A DNA stretch of 48,449 bases from Acidimicrobiaceae bacterium (lineage in GTDB: Bacteria > Actinomycetota > Acidimicrobiia > Acidimicrobiales > Ilumatobacteraceae): NCBI GenBank assembly GCA_020637295.1, contig JACJWF010000019.1, positions 1-48,449 of the forward strand. The letters are read 5' to 3'. Positions 24,129 to 32,671 of the stretch are shown in pieces. The translations under genes were made by a program, and so were the position numbers. How positions within the stretch are numbered: the first letter of the stretch is position 1; every line of letters begins with the position of its first letter. Below the pieces are notes generated by a model, which was not told the origin of the DNA, did no database searches, and was given only the letters and a program-made list of their open reading frames with translations.

Positions 24129-24628
24129 GCGGACTCCTTGGGGCGGTAGCTGAGGGCGAGTTGCAGGATGGCACCACCGAGGCCGACTGCCACGGCGGTG
24201 ATGCCGCCGCTCCAGCCGGTGAAGGTGATGTCGGCGGCATGGTCGGCGGACCACTCGCCGGGGCCCATCAGGCCGACGCACGCGGCCACGACCGCGATCG
24301 ACGCGCAGTACTCCCAGCCCTGGTTGGGCTTGAAGATGAAGAAGCCGACCTTCCAGTGGGCGACGACGATGGCCACTGTCATGAGCCCGATCATCCCCGC
24401 TGCGGCCAGCGGGGTGAGGATGCCGGCAGCGAACATGAGACCGGCGCCGATCTCCGTGGCGGCCGCGAGGCGCGCCTGCCACGCCGGCCACCGCATGCCG
24501 ATGGTGCCGAACCAGCCGGCGGTGCCCTTCAGGCCACCCCCGCCGAACACCTTGTTGTAGCCGTGGTAGGCGAGGAAGAGGCCGAAGACCAGCCGCAGCA
24601 CGAGCAGTGCAAGGTTGACCTGGTGCAT
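24125..24628 (-). CDS. DoxX family membrane protein
   Basis: The 167-residue protein has four hydrophobic helices and the DoxX pattern: LVLRLVFGLFLAYHGYNKVFGGGGLKG, then RLAAATEIGAGLMFAAGILTPLAAAG. DoxX proteins are inner-membrane subunits linked to quinone or thiosulfate oxidation and oxidative-stress complexes. The role here is unspecified. ATG 24628 is chosen because TAGCGT precedes it by 7 bases and the residues upstream in frame lack family character. Confidence 0.82.
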   Translation of the reverse strand: MHQVNLALLVLRLVFGLFLAYHGYNKVFGGGGLKGTAGWFGTIGMRWPAWQARLAAATEIGAGLMFAAGILTPLAAAGMIGLMTVAIVVAHWKVGFFIFKPNQGWEYCASIAVVAACVGLMGPGEWSADHAADITFTGWSGGITAVAVGLGGAILQLALSYRPKESA

Positions 24629-24635
24629 GGCCCAC

Positions 24636-24641
24636 ACGCTA
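24636..24641 (-). promoter_or_regulatory. putative -10 box of the doxX-like gene
   Basis: TAGCGT on the minus strand ends 7 bases before the ATG at 24628. It lies only a few bases from the divergent GTG at 24646. Confidence 0.42.
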
Positions 24642-24645
24642 CGGG

Positions 24646-26475
24646 GTGACCGACGACCTGCCATATTCACCACCGATGGATCCCGACCCGGTGGTAGACA
24701 GATCGGCCGTGGGGGAGGGCACGGTCGTTCCGGAGCGCGGCAGTCGTCTGGCGCAGGCATTCCGGCTGTTGCGCGCCCTCTTGCGCCACCACAAGCGGCT
24801 GTTCTTCACCGCCGTCACCGGCGCTGCGGTGTTCGCCGCCTGCACGGTGGCGTCTGCCGCGCTGGTGTCGAAGATCACCGACGACATCATCGGGCCACGG
24901 TTCAACGAGGGCTCCGTCCGGGCTCGCACGGTGGTCAGCATCCTCGGGGTGCTCATCCTGCTCGGCGTCATCCGCGCCGCCGGCGTGGTGGTACGGCGCA
25001 CCTGGGCGGGCCGCACGGCCTGGCGGGTCACCGAGACGATCAGCGCCGACGTGGTGGACGCGCTGGTGGCCCAGCCGGTGCCGTGGCACCGGCGGCAGAG
25101 CACGGGCGATCTGATCACGCGCGCCGGGGTGGATGCCGAGGCCGCGACGGCGATCCTCGGGCCGATGCCGTTCGCCACCAGCGTGATCCTGATGATCGTG
25201 CTGGCCGGCGTGTGGCTGGTGGTGACGGACGTGGTGCTCGGGCTGGCCGCGGTGTGCGTGTTCCCGCTGCTGATCATGCTCAACCTGCGCTACCAGAAGA
25301 AGGTCGATGCCTTCTACATGACGGCGCAGGACGAACTGGGTCAGCTCAGCTCGGCCGTGCACGAGAGCTTCGACGGTGTGGCCGTGGTCAAGAGCTTCGG
25401 CGCCGAGGCCAGGGAGACCGAACGGCTGTCGGCCATCGCAGCCCGGCTGCGCGAGGCCCGGATGAGCGCCGTGCGCCTGCGCAGCCTGTTCGAGTCGCTG
25501 CTCGACGGCATTCCCACTGCGGTCAACGTGCTGCTGCTGGTAGGTGGCGCCTACCGGGTGCGCTCCGGCGCGATGACCATCGGCGACCTGGCCAGCTTCC
25601 TCTACATGTTCGTGCTGCTCGTCTTCCCCCTGCGGCTCATCGGCTACGCCCTCAGCGAACTGCCGCACTCGCAGGCCGGCTGGGACCGCATCCGCGCCCT
25701 GCTGGACCAGCCGATCGAGCCCGATCCGGCAGCCACCCAGCGGCGCGTGGCCGGGCACGGTGTGACACTGCGCGACGTCCACTTCAGCCACGACGGTGAG
25801 CGGGACGTGCTCGCCGGCGTGGACGCGGACATCCCCGGCGGGCGAACCGTGGCGGTGGTCGGCGCCACGGGCTCGGGCAAGACCACCCTGCTGCACCTCG
25901 TCGCCGGGCTCATCGCCCCGTCGGCGGGTGAAGTCGCCGTGCCCGCCGAAGGGGTGGCCCTCGTGTTCCAGGAGGCCTTCCTGCTGGCCGGGTCGGCCCG
26001 GGAGAACATCACCTTGGGCGCTCCCGTGGGCGACGAGGAGGTGGCGGCAGCGCTGGAGGTCGCCGAGGCGTCCTTCGTGCTGGCACTGCCCGACGGGTTG
26101 AACACCGTGGTGGGCGAGCGCGGCGTCGGTCTGTCCGGTGGCCAGCGTCAGCGGCTGGCACTGGCCCGCGCGCTGGTCCGCCGCCCTGCCGTGCTGCTGC
26201 TCGACGACACCACCTCGGCACTGGACCCGGCCACGGAAGCCAAGGTGCTGCGCAATCTGCGCGCCGCGCTGGCCGACACCACGGTGGTCGCGGTCGCCAG
26301 CCGGCCGTCGACCATCGCCCTCGCCGACGACGTGCTGTTCCTGTCCGGCGGGCGGGTGGTGGCGCACGGCCGCCATCACGAACTGATGGCCACGGTGCCG
26401 TCGTACCGAACCCTCATCGAGGCGTTCGAGCACGACCGCGAGGCGATGGAGCAACGCGTCGGGGGTGGTGAATGA
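24646..26475 (+). CDS. ABC exporter half-transporter, degenerate-site subunit
   Basis: The 609-residue protein fuses six transmembrane helices (about 45-320) to an ABC ATPase. Walker A is GATGSGKTT, the signature is LSGGQRQRLALARAL, and Walker B is AVLLLDDTTSALD. The residue after the Walker B Asp is Asp, not the catalytic Glu, which marks one inactive ATP site as in heterodimeric exporters of the TM287/288 or BmrCD type. The Q-loop region reads ALVFQEAFL. The start may be GTG 24646 or ATG 24676. Its stop overlaps the partner's ATG (ATGA). The exported compound is unknown. Confidence 0.88.
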   Translation: MTDDLPYSPPMDPDPVVDRSAVGEGTVVPERGSRLAQAFRLLRALLRHHKRLFFTAVTGAAVFAACTVASAALVSKITDDIIGPRFNEGSVRARTVVSILGVLILLGVIRAAGVVVRRTWAGRTAWRVTETISADVVDALVAQPVPWHRRQSTGDLITRAGVDAEAATAILGPMPFATSVILMIVLAGVWLVVTDVVLGLAAVCVFPLLIMLNLRYQKKVDAFYMTAQDELGQLSSAVHESFDGVAVVKSFGAEARETERLSAIAARLREARMSAVRLRSLFESLLDGIPTAVNVLLLVGGAYRVRSGAMTIGDLASFLYMFVLLVFPLRLIGYALSELPHSQAGWDRIRALLDQPIEPDPAATQRRVAGHGVTLRDVHFSHDGERDVLAGVDADIPGGRTVAVVGATGSGKTTLLHLVAGLIAPSAGEVAVPAEGVALVFQEAFLLAGSARENITLGAPVGDEEVAAALEVAEASFVLALPDGLNTVVGERGVGLSGGQRQRLALARALVRRPAVLLLDDTTSALDPATEAKVLRNLRAALADTTVVAVASRPSTIALADDVLFLSGGRVVAHGRHHELMATVPSYRTLIEAFEHDREAMEQRVGGGE

Positions 26476-28253
26476 CCGAGCCGATCAGCCGTTGGAGCGC
26501 AGTGGAGACCATCGGGCGTGGCGTGCGGGCAGCGCCCGCGCTGCGCGCCGGGTTCGGGCTCACCCTGTTCCTCGCCATGGTCGGCGCAGGTGGGCGCGTG
26601 GTGGTGCCGATCGTCATCCAGCAGGCCATCGACCACGGGTTCCGCGACGGGCAGGTCCACATCCGCACCATCCTCGTGCTCGCTGCGTTCGGCATCAGTG
26701 CCGTGGCCCTGGCCACGTGGGCCCAGCGCACCGCGGTCTACCGCCTGGGCCGACGGTCGGAGGAAGCCCTGTACGGGCTGCGGGCCAGCCTGTTCCAGCA
26801 CATCCACCGGATGAGCATCGAGGATCACAACGAGGAGCGCAAAGGCGCGCTGGTCGCCCGGGTCACCAGCGACGTGGAGACGCTGGCGCAGTTCTTCCAG
26901 TGGGGCGGCATCGCCTGGTTGCTGGACAGCACGCTGATGCTGCTGGTGGCCGGTGTGATGCTGGCGTACGACTGGGTGCTGGCGCTGGTGGCGTTCGTCG
27001 TGGCCGCCCCGCTGGCCATCGTGCTGCGCATGGTCCAGGGCCATCTGGTGAAGGCGTACGACCAGGCTCGCCAGTCCAACGCCGAGGTGATGACCCAGCT
27101 CAGCGAGTTGGTGTCGGGCGCCGAGACCTTGCGGGCTTACGACGCCGGGCAGCACTACACCGCCAAGGTGAAAGAGGTCAGCCACCAGCGATCGAACTCG
27201 TTCATCAGGGCCGGCACCATCGGCGCGTTCCTGTTCCCCTCCGGCGAGGTGTTCAACGTGCTCACCGTGTCCGCGGTGGTCTGCGTGGGTGTGCTGCGCG
27301 GCCCGGCCAGCGGCCTGACGGCCGGGGCGATGGTGGGCTTCGTGTTCCTCACCCAGCGGTTCCTCGAGCCGATCGCCGAGTTCACCGAGGTGCTCGACAT
27401 GACCCAGACGGCGGTGGCCGGCATGCGCCGGGTGCTCGGCGTGCTGGAGATCCCCATCGGCCCACCCGAGCCGGACATGCCCCTCACGCTGCCGGCCGGG
27501 CCGCTCACCGTCACGGCCGACCGTGTGGACTTCAGCTACCGCAGCCGCGGGGAGGACGACGAACCGCCCGTCCTGATCGACGTCAACCTCCACATCCCGG
27601 CCGGTCAGCAGGTGGCCGTCGTGGGCGAGACGGGCTCCGGCAAGACCACGCTCGGCCGCATCATCGCCCGCATGGCCGACCCCTCGGCGGGGTCCATCGC
27701 CCTGGGCGGGGTGCCGCTCACGCGAGTGGCCAACGCCGATCTGCGCACCCGGCTCACCGTCGTGCCGCAGGAGCCGTTCCTGTTCGAGGGCAGCATCGCC
27801 GCCAACCTGCTGTTCGCCCGCCCCGGCCTCACCGAGGCGGACCTGCTGGCGGCCATCGACACGCTGGACCTCCGCGACTGGCTGGACGCCCTGCCGGACG
27901 GGCTGGCCACCCAGGTGGGCCAACGGGGCACCCAGCTGTCGGCAGGGGAGCGCCAGCTCGTGGCGCTGATCCGCGCGTCGCTGGTGGACCCTGACGTGCT
28001 CGTGCTGGACGAGGCCACGTCGTCCGTGGACGCACTCACCGAGGTCCGCATCGCCCATGCGCTGGAGCGCCTGGCCGAGGGGCGCACCACCATCGCCATC
28101 GCCCATCGCCTGTCCACCGCGGCCCGTGCGGACCGCGTGCTGGTGCTGGACCACGGCCGCCTGGTGGAGGACGGCACCCACGACGAACTGCTGCGCTCCG
28201 ACGGCACCTACCGGCGGATGTACGACGCCTGGGTCGCCGCCACGTCGTCCTGA
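26472..28253 (+). CDS. ABC exporter half-transporter, catalytic-site subunit
   Basis: The 593-residue partner has the same layout. Its Walker A is GETGSGKTT and Walker B is VLVLDEATSSVD, with the catalytic Glu present. Its signature reads LSAGERQLVALIRA, departing from LSGGQ. Because each ATP site pairs one subunit's Walker motifs with the other's signature, the weak signature here falls on the same site as the Asp of the first subunit, giving one working and one degenerate site. The H-loop is in AIAHRLSTA. Multidrug or lipid export is the usual role. Confidence 0.9.
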   Translation: MTEPISRWSAVETIGRGVRAAPALRAGFGLTLFLAMVGAGGRVVVPIVIQQAIDHGFRDGQVHIRTILVLAAFGISAVALATWAQRTAVYRLGRRSEEALYGLRASLFQHIHRMSIEDHNEERKGALVARVTSDVETLAQFFQWGGIAWLLDSTLMLLVAGVMLAYDWVLALVAFVVAAPLAIVLRMVQGHLVKAYDQARQSNAEVMTQLSELVSGAETLRAYDAGQHYTAKVKEVSHQRSNSFIRAGTIGAFLFPSGEVFNVLTVSAVVCVGVLRGPASGLTAGAMVGFVFLTQRFLEPIAEFTEVLDMTQTAVAGMRRVLGVLEIPIGPPEPDMPLTLPAGPLTVTADRVDFSYRSRGEDDEPPVLIDVNLHIPAGQQVAVVGETGSGKTTLGRIIARMADPSAGSIALGGVPLTRVANADLRTRLTVVPQEPFLFEGSIAANLLFARPGLTEADLLAAIDTLDLRDWLDALPDGLATQVGQRGTQLSAGERQLVALIRASLVDPDVLVLDEATSSVDALTEVRIAHALERLAEGRTTIAIAHRLSTAARADRVLVLDHGRLVEDGTHDELLRSDGTYRRMYDAWVAATSS

Positions 28254-28263
28254 CGCTCGCGGC

Positions 28264-29046
28264 TCAGGGGGTGTCCAGCAGCGACGGCCCGCGCACCTCG
28301 ACGATGCGGCACTCCAGTGACCCTTCCTCGTCGAGGAACTCGGAGGTGCTGAACGGCTCGGTCCCTCCCGGCGTCACATCGTCCACATGCACTGACAGCA
28401 CGGCTAGCACACCGTCGCCGTGGCTGAGCTCCACCGCCACCACATAGCTGTTGGTGACCTCGTCGAGGTTGGTGATGGTGCCGCGCACGTCGGCCAGGCG
28501 GCCGTCCTGCTGGCACCTGGTCAGCGAGACCTCGTGCGGCCCCGCCTCGCGCAGCTCCTTGATCGCCCGGATCACCTGGACGGTCAGCGCCACACCGATG
28601 GCACACGTCACGAACGCCAGCGAGGACAGCACCACGCCGGCCGTCGCCAGCCCGGCTCGCGGTGGCGGGCGGTCGCCCTTGGTGCGCAGGACGCGGATCC
28701 CGAGGACCAGGCCGATCACTGCGCCGGCGAACGCCAGCAGCACGACGAACGGCAGCAGGCCGATGATCAGGGAGCTGATGCCGAGCACGAAGGAGGCGAT
28801 GGCCATTCCGGCTCCCGGCGCGCCGGGCACGGGCGACCTGGCTGCGACCGGGGGCCAGCCCGGTTGGGGAGCGGGCGGGGCCATGGCTCCGGCTGCCGCC
28901 GGGCCGGCCCCGGCCGGGTCGACGAAGCGGTTGCCGTGCACGGACACGTCGGCCGTCCATGCCGTGCCGTTGTGCCAACGGAACTCGTAGCGGCCGGTGG
29001 GGTCGGGCAGCCACCGGCCGCCCTGGAAGGAGAAGCCGTCGCTCAC
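28264..29046 (-). CDS. DUF2510/DUF4190-like membrane protein
   Basis: The 260-residue protein begins with a DUF2510-like unit (GGRWLPDPTGRYEFRWHNGTAWT). A Pro/Ala-rich linker and two or three hydrophobic helices follow (about 85-165), arranged like DUF4190. A C-terminal extracytoplasmic domain (about 170-260) has two Cys (LTRCQQD, SLECRIV) and a beta pattern. Function unknown; possibly a surface sensor or envelope protein. It starts with GTG, preceded by TAGCGT at 8 bases. Confidence 0.68.
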   Translation of the reverse strand: MSDGFSFQGGRWLPDPTGRYEFRWHNGTAWTADVSVHGNRFVDPAGAGPAAAGAMAPPAPQPGWPPVAARSPVPGAPGAGMAIASFVLGISSLIIGLLPFVVLLAFAGAVIGLVLGIRVLRTKGDRPPPRAGLATAGVVLSSLAFVTCAIGVALTVQVIRAIKELREAGPHEVSLTRCQQDGRLADVRGTITNLDEVTNSYVVAVELSHGDGVLAVLSVHVDDVTPGGTEPFSTSEFLDEEGSLECRIVEVRGPSLLDTP

Positions 29047-29054
29047 GGACGCCG

Positions 29055-29060
29055 ACGCTA
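29055..29060 (-). promoter_or_regulatory. putative -10 box of the DUF2510 membrane protein
   Basis: TAGCGT on the minus strand ends 8 bases before the GTG at 29046. Confidence 0.42.
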
Positions 29061-29086
29061 CAGGTCCGGCGGCAACGGTGAGCCTC

Positions 29087-29092
29087 TACGAT
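29087..29092 (+). promoter_or_regulatory. putative -10 box of the histidine phosphatase gene
   Basis: TACGAT ends 10 bases before the ATG at 29103, within the 56-base divergent spacer. Confidence 0.38.
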
Positions 29093-29102
29093 CGATGCCG
29101 CC

Positions 29103-29783
29103 ATGGAGATCATCCTCATCCGCCACGGCGAGCCCGAATGGGTTCGTGACGGGCTCAGCGTCGTCGATCCGCCCCTCACCGACCGCGGCCTGCTGCAGGC
29201 CCAGCGGGTCGGCGAGGAACTCCACGCCGAGGCGTTCGACGAGGTGATCGTGTCGCCGCTGCGGCGGGCACGCCAGACGGCGGCACCGCTGCTCGGCCTG
29301 CAGCGCCGCAAGGAGGCGATCGAGCCGTTCCTGGAGGAGATCCGCGAGCCGAACTGGCACGGCACCCCGGAGGAACTGGCCGCCGCCGCGTACGCCGAGG
29401 AGAAGAGCCGCGCCGCAGAGGATCGCTGGCTGGGTGTGCGTGGCGGGGGCGAGCCGCCGCGCGACTTCGTGGAACGGGTGCGTGCCGGCGGCACCGACTA
29501 CTTCGCCGGGCTGGGCATGCACCGCGCCGGGCAGCGGTTGCCCGTGTGGCACCTCGACCAGCCGGACCTGAAGATCGTGATCGTGGCCCACTCCGGCACC
29601 AACGGGGTGCTGCTGTGCCAGCTGCTGGGCCTGGATCCCGTGCCGTGGGAGTGGGACCGCTTCGTCACCCACCACGCGTCGATCACCCGGTTGCAGAGCT
29701 TCGCGATGGGCGATGGGCACACGTTCTCGTTGCGTCGCCTCAGCGACGTGGAACACCTGCCGCGCGACGCCCGCACGGCCTGA
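29103..29783 (+). CDS. histidine phosphatase family protein
   Basis: The 226-residue protein has the phosphoglycerate-mutase-like signature IRHGEPEW, whose His is the phospho-acceptor. The second-strand arginine is in SPLRRARQTA and the late catalytic His in VIVAHSGTNGVLL. The central segment EEIREPNWHG carries the conserved Glu region. It is a cytosolic phosphatase or mutase of unknown substrate. It converges on the P450 gene with 24 bases between ends. Confidence 0.85.
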   Translation: MEIILIRHGEPEWVRDGLSVVDPPLTDRGLLQAQRVGEELHAEAFDEVIVSPLRRARQTAAPLLGLQRRKEAIEPFLEEIREPNWHGTPEELAAAAYAEEKSRAAEDRWLGVRGGGEPPRDFVERVRAGGTDYFAGLGMHRAGQRLPVWHLDQPDLKIVIVAHSGTNGVLLCQLLGLDPVPWEWDRFVTHHASITRLQSFAMGDGHTFSLRRLSDVEHLPRDARTA

Positions 29784-29807
29784 CCGCGGGCTGCCGCCGG
29801 CGTCGGG

Positions 29808-31061
29808 TTACCAGGCGCAGCGCAGCCGCTTGATGCCGTTGATGAACGCGCTCTGCAGGTAGTCCGGCTCGCCGACCGTGTGGATGGTGGGCATCCGCCG
29901 CCGCAACTCGTCGAACATCACGGCGATCTCGCGGCGGGCCAGGTTGGCCCCGAGGCAGAAGTGGGGGCCGCCGGCGCCGAAGCCCACCTGGGCCGGTTGC
30001 AGGGTGCGGGTGATGTCGAACCGGTAGGGGTCGGTGAACACGGTGTCGTCGCGGTTCGCCGAGCAGTACCACATCACCAGCTTCTGGCCGGCTTCGATCT
30101 TCTGGCCACCGACCACGGTGTCCTCGGTGGCGGTGCGGCGGAAGTGCACGACCGGGGTGGCGTAGCGGACGATCTCGTCGACGGCCGTGCGGGTGTGGGC
30201 GTCCCAGTTGTTCCACCACAGGTCGCGCTGGTCCGGGTGCTGGGTGAGCAGGTGCATGCCGTGGGAGACGGCGGTGCGGGTGGTCTCGTTGCCGGCCACC
30301 ACGAGCAGGATGAAGAACGAGCCGAACTCCTGGGCGGTGAGCCGCTCGCCGTCCACCTCGGCGTGCATCATGATCGACGTGAGGTCGTCTTTCGGGTTCT
30401 TCAGGCGGTCCTCGCCCAGCGCCTGGGCGTACTGGTAGATCTCCATCGCCACCATCATCAGTTCCTCGAACGTGCCGGCGTACTCCGGGTCGCCGACGCC
30501 GAGGATGACGTTGGTCCAGCGGAAGACGCGTTCCTCGTCCTCCGGCGGGATGCCCATCATCTCGCAGATGATCTGCAGCGGCATCGGGGCGGCAACCTCT
30601 GCCACGAAGTCGCATTCCCGCTCGGGGAACTGCTCCAGCAGGCGGTCCACCACGGCGGCGGCCTTCTGGCGGACGTAGTCCTCCACCCGGGCGATCTCCT
30701 TGGGCGTGAAGCCCTTGGAGACGATGGAGCGCAGCCGGAAGTGCTTCGGGTCGTCCATGGCGATCATCGAGCCGAAGAACTCGGAGATCTCGATGGGCAT
30801 GTCGCCGATGTTGACGCCGCGGCCGCTGCTGAACAGCTGGGGGTTGCGGCTCACGTGCCACACGTCCTCGTGGGAGGCCAGCGACCAATAGCCGGGGCCC
30901 TTCGGGAACGGTGAGCCCTCGAACTCCCACTCGTCGCTCCAGCTCACCGGCTGCTCGCGCCGGAGGGTGAGGAAGGCGCCTTCGCGTTCCTCCCTGGGGC
31001 GGAGCCAGAACTCCGGGTCGGAGAGCTCGAACGAACCGAGGGGGACGTGTGCCGGCGTCAT
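29808..31061 (-). CDS. cytochrome P450 (CYP124/125/142-like)
   Basis: The 417-residue protein has the I-helix oxygen-activation motif AGNETTR, the Glu-Arg region (VDEIVRYATPVVHFRRTA) and the heme-binding loop GFGAGGPHFCLGANLA with the axial Cys near residue 365. The MDDPKHFRLRSIVSKGF segment and the C-terminal INGIKRL stretch resemble mycobacterial CYP124/125/142, which oxidise branched lipids and sterol side chains. A thiolase lies 1.6 kb away, so a lipid role is possible but not shown. The ATG at 31061 has TACTGT 6 bases upstream. Confidence 0.87.
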   Translation of the reverse strand: MTPAHVPLGSFELSDPEFWLRPREEREGAFLTLRREQPVSWSDEWEFEGSPFPKGPGYWSLASHEDVWHVSRNPQLFSSGRGVNIGDMPIEISEFFGSMIAMDDPKHFRLRSIVSKGFTPKEIARVEDYVRQKAAAVVDRLLEQFPERECDFVAEVAAPMPLQIICEMMGIPPEDEERVFRWTNVILGVGDPEYAGTFEELMMVAMEIYQYAQALGEDRLKNPKDDLTSIMMHAEVDGERLTAQEFGSFFILLVVAGNETTRTAVSHGMHLLTQHPDQRDLWWNNWDAHTRTAVDEIVRYATPVVHFRRTATEDTVVGGQKIEAGQKLVMWYCSANRDDTVFTDPYRFDITRTLQPAQVGFGAGGPHFCLGANLARREIAVMFDELRRRMPTIHTVGEPDYLQSAFINGIKRLRCAW

Positions 31062-31067
31062 GCCCGG

Positions 31068-31073
31068 ACAGTA
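31068..31073 (-). promoter_or_regulatory. putative -10 box of the P450 gene
   Basis: TACTGT on the minus strand ends 6 bases before the ATG at 31061. Confidence 0.38.
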
Positions 31074-31204
31074 GCGAGGCCACGAGCGACCGGGCGTGCC
31101 GGAGAAATCTTGCGCGCGCACCAAACCGTGCGGGCGTCTGCAGCGTGCCATCAGCACCCAACGGAGATGGTGCCCCGGCACCGAACGGAAACAGGAGTCC
31201 TCAC

Positions 31205-31846
31205 ATGAACCTTCGTCAGCGTCTCGGTCACCGTGGCACCGTCGTGCTCGCCAGCGTCGTCGGCTTCGCCGCCGGTGGCGCCGGCCTCGTGGCTGCCGGC
31301 CAGGCCGTGTTCACCACCGCCGACGATCCGGTCACCACGGTGTCCGCTCCGTCGTCGGAGAGCACCGACGTGTCGGTGCCGGTCACGGAGCTGAGCATCC
31401 CGACCTCGGTGGACGACAGCACGGCGACGTCCGTGGACGACAGCACGGCCACCTCGGTGGACGACAGCACGGCGACGTCCGTGGACGACAGCACGGAGAG
31501 CTCCACCCCGAACTCGGTGGAGGACGGCGACGACGACAGCAGCAGCTCAAGCGTCCCCAACAGCAGCGGGTCGAGCACCCCGTCCAGCACCCCCGGCAGC
31601 ACGCCCGCGGCGATGCCGCCGGCGTTCACCGAGACCTACCAGTCGTCCGGTGGCTCGATCACCGTGACCTGGGACGGCAGCGCCTTCCACCTGGACTCGG
31701 TGAACCCCGCCGCCGGCTTCTCCTACGAGGTGAAGGACCTCCGCTGGGACCGGGTGCGGGTGGAGTTCGAAGGTGACGACGACGACGCCCGCATCGAGGT
31801 GCGCCTCTCGGACGACGACAACACCATCCGGGTGCGCATCGACTGA
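31205..31846 (+). CDS. secreted Ser/Thr/Asp-rich repeat protein
   Basis: The 213-residue protein starts with a signal peptide or N-terminal anchor (residues 1-35). A low-complexity linker of about 100 residues follows, containing four TSVDDSTA octapeptides and a poly-Ser/Pro tract. A small acidic C-terminal domain (about 140-213, beta pattern, EFEGDDDDARIEVRLSDDD) ends the protein. Its charge suggests cation binding or an extended surface stalk. No family is recognised. AGGAG lies 6-7 bases before the ATG. Confidence 0.7.
   Translation: MNLRQRLGHRGTVVLASVVGFAAGGAGLVAAGQAVFTTADDPVTTVSAPSSESTDVSVPVTELSIPTSVDDSTATSVDDSTATSVDDSTATSVDDSTESSTPNSVEDGDDDSSSSSVPNSSGSSTPSSTPGSTPAAMPPAFTETYQSSGGSITVTWDGSAFHLDSVNPAAGFSYEVKDLRWDRVRVEFEGDDDDARIEVRLSDDDNTIRVRID
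31403..31498 (+). repeat. four 24-bp coding tandem repeats, arranged as two 48-bp copies
   Basis: Units start at 31403, 31427, 31451 and 31475 and all encode TSVDDST plus A or E. Units 1 and 3 use ACC TCG GTG while 2 and 4 use ACG TCC GTG, so the last event was duplication of a 48-bp pair. Confidence 0.9.
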
Positions 31847-31863
31847 GCCGGGACGGCCCGGCG

Positions 31864-31869
31864 TAGGCT
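31864..31869 (+). promoter_or_regulatory. putative -10 box of the PIG-L deacetylase gene
   Basis: TAGGCT ends 7 bases before the ATG at 31877. Confidence 0.4.
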
Positions 31870-31876
31870 GCACGGA

Positions 31877-32593
31877 ATGTTGCAGCCCGCCGAGATCGAA
31901 CGCCTGCTGGTGGTGATGGCTCATCCCGACGATGTGGACTTCGGGTCCGCGGGCACGATGGGATGCCTCACCGACCAGGGCGTGGAGATCACCTACTGCC
32001 TGGTCACCGACGGAGACGCCGGCGGCAGCGACCGCTCGATCAGCCGCCCCGAGATGGCGGCGCTGCGCCGCAAGGAGCAGACCGAGGCGGCCGCTGCCGT
32101 CGGCGTTCACCGTCTCGTGTTCCTCGGGTACCCGGACGGCAGGGTGGAGCCCACGCTGGAGCTGCGGCGGGACATCAGCCGGGTCATCCGCGAGGTTCGC
32201 CCGAAGGTGGTGGTCAGCCAGTCGCCGGAGCGCAACCTGGACCGCATCTTCGCCAGCCATCCGGACCATCTGGCGGCCGGCGAGGCGGCGATGAGCGCGG
32301 TGTATCCGGACAGCCGCAACCCGTTCGCCTTCCCCGAACTGCTGGAGGGCGGCCTGGAGCCGTGGACGGTGGAGGAGTTGTGGCTCTCCGGTCACCCGAA
32401 GCCCACCGACGTCATCGACGTGACGGATCAGTTCGACCGCAAGATGGACGCCCTGCTGTGCCACCGCAGCCAGCACCCGGACCCGGACGGCCTGCCGGGG
32501 CGCATCCGCCAGTGGATGACCATCACCGCCGAGTTCGGGGGCCTGCCGGAGGGCCGCCTGGCCGAGGGCTTCCGCGTCGTTCGCACCGTCTGA
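31877..32593 (+). CDS. PIG-L (LmbE) family zinc deacetylase
   Basis: The 238-residue protein carries the PIG-L zinc and catalytic motif AHPDD (15-19), the segment TDGDAGG and the third metal ligand in SHPDHLAAG. The family removes N-acetyl groups from GlcNAc-containing molecules, including MshB in mycothiol synthesis and Mca in mycothiol-conjugate detoxification. Without neighbours from that pathway the exact substrate stays open. It may have its own leaderless promoter. Confidence 0.85.
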   Translation: MLQPAEIERLLVVMAHPDDVDFGSAGTMGCLTDQGVEITYCLVTDGDAGGSDRSISRPEMAALRRKEQTEAAAAVGVHRLVFLGYPDGRVEPTLELRRDISRVIREVRPKVVVSQSPERNLDRIFASHPDHLAAGEAAMSAVYPDSRNPFAFPELLEGGLEPWTVEELWLSGHPKPTDVIDVTDQFDRKMDALLCHRSQHPDPDGLPGRIRQWMTITAEFGGLPEGRLAEGFRVVRTV

Positions 32594-32614
32594 GCCGGTC
32601 GCCCGTTTCCACGA

Positions 32615-32637
32615 AGCTACTCATCGGTAGCTAGTGT
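32615..32637 (+). promoter_or_regulatory. inverted repeat overlapping the thiolase promoter
   Basis: AGCTAC (32615-32620) and GTAGCT (32627-32632) form an inverted repeat with a six-base spacer. It runs into TAGTGT (32632-32637), a plausible -10 located 34 bases before the thiolase ATG. The layout suits repression by a TetR-type regulator; no such gene is in the window. Confidence 0.4.
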
Positions 32638-32671
32638 CGCTCTGTCACTGAGACCCGAGGGGGAAGCCGCC

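Noticed and set aside
31403..31498. Tandem repeats considered as a CRISPR array
   Set aside because: Units are contiguous without spacers, are in frame and encode TSVDDST; no array of spaced repeats exists anywhere in the window.
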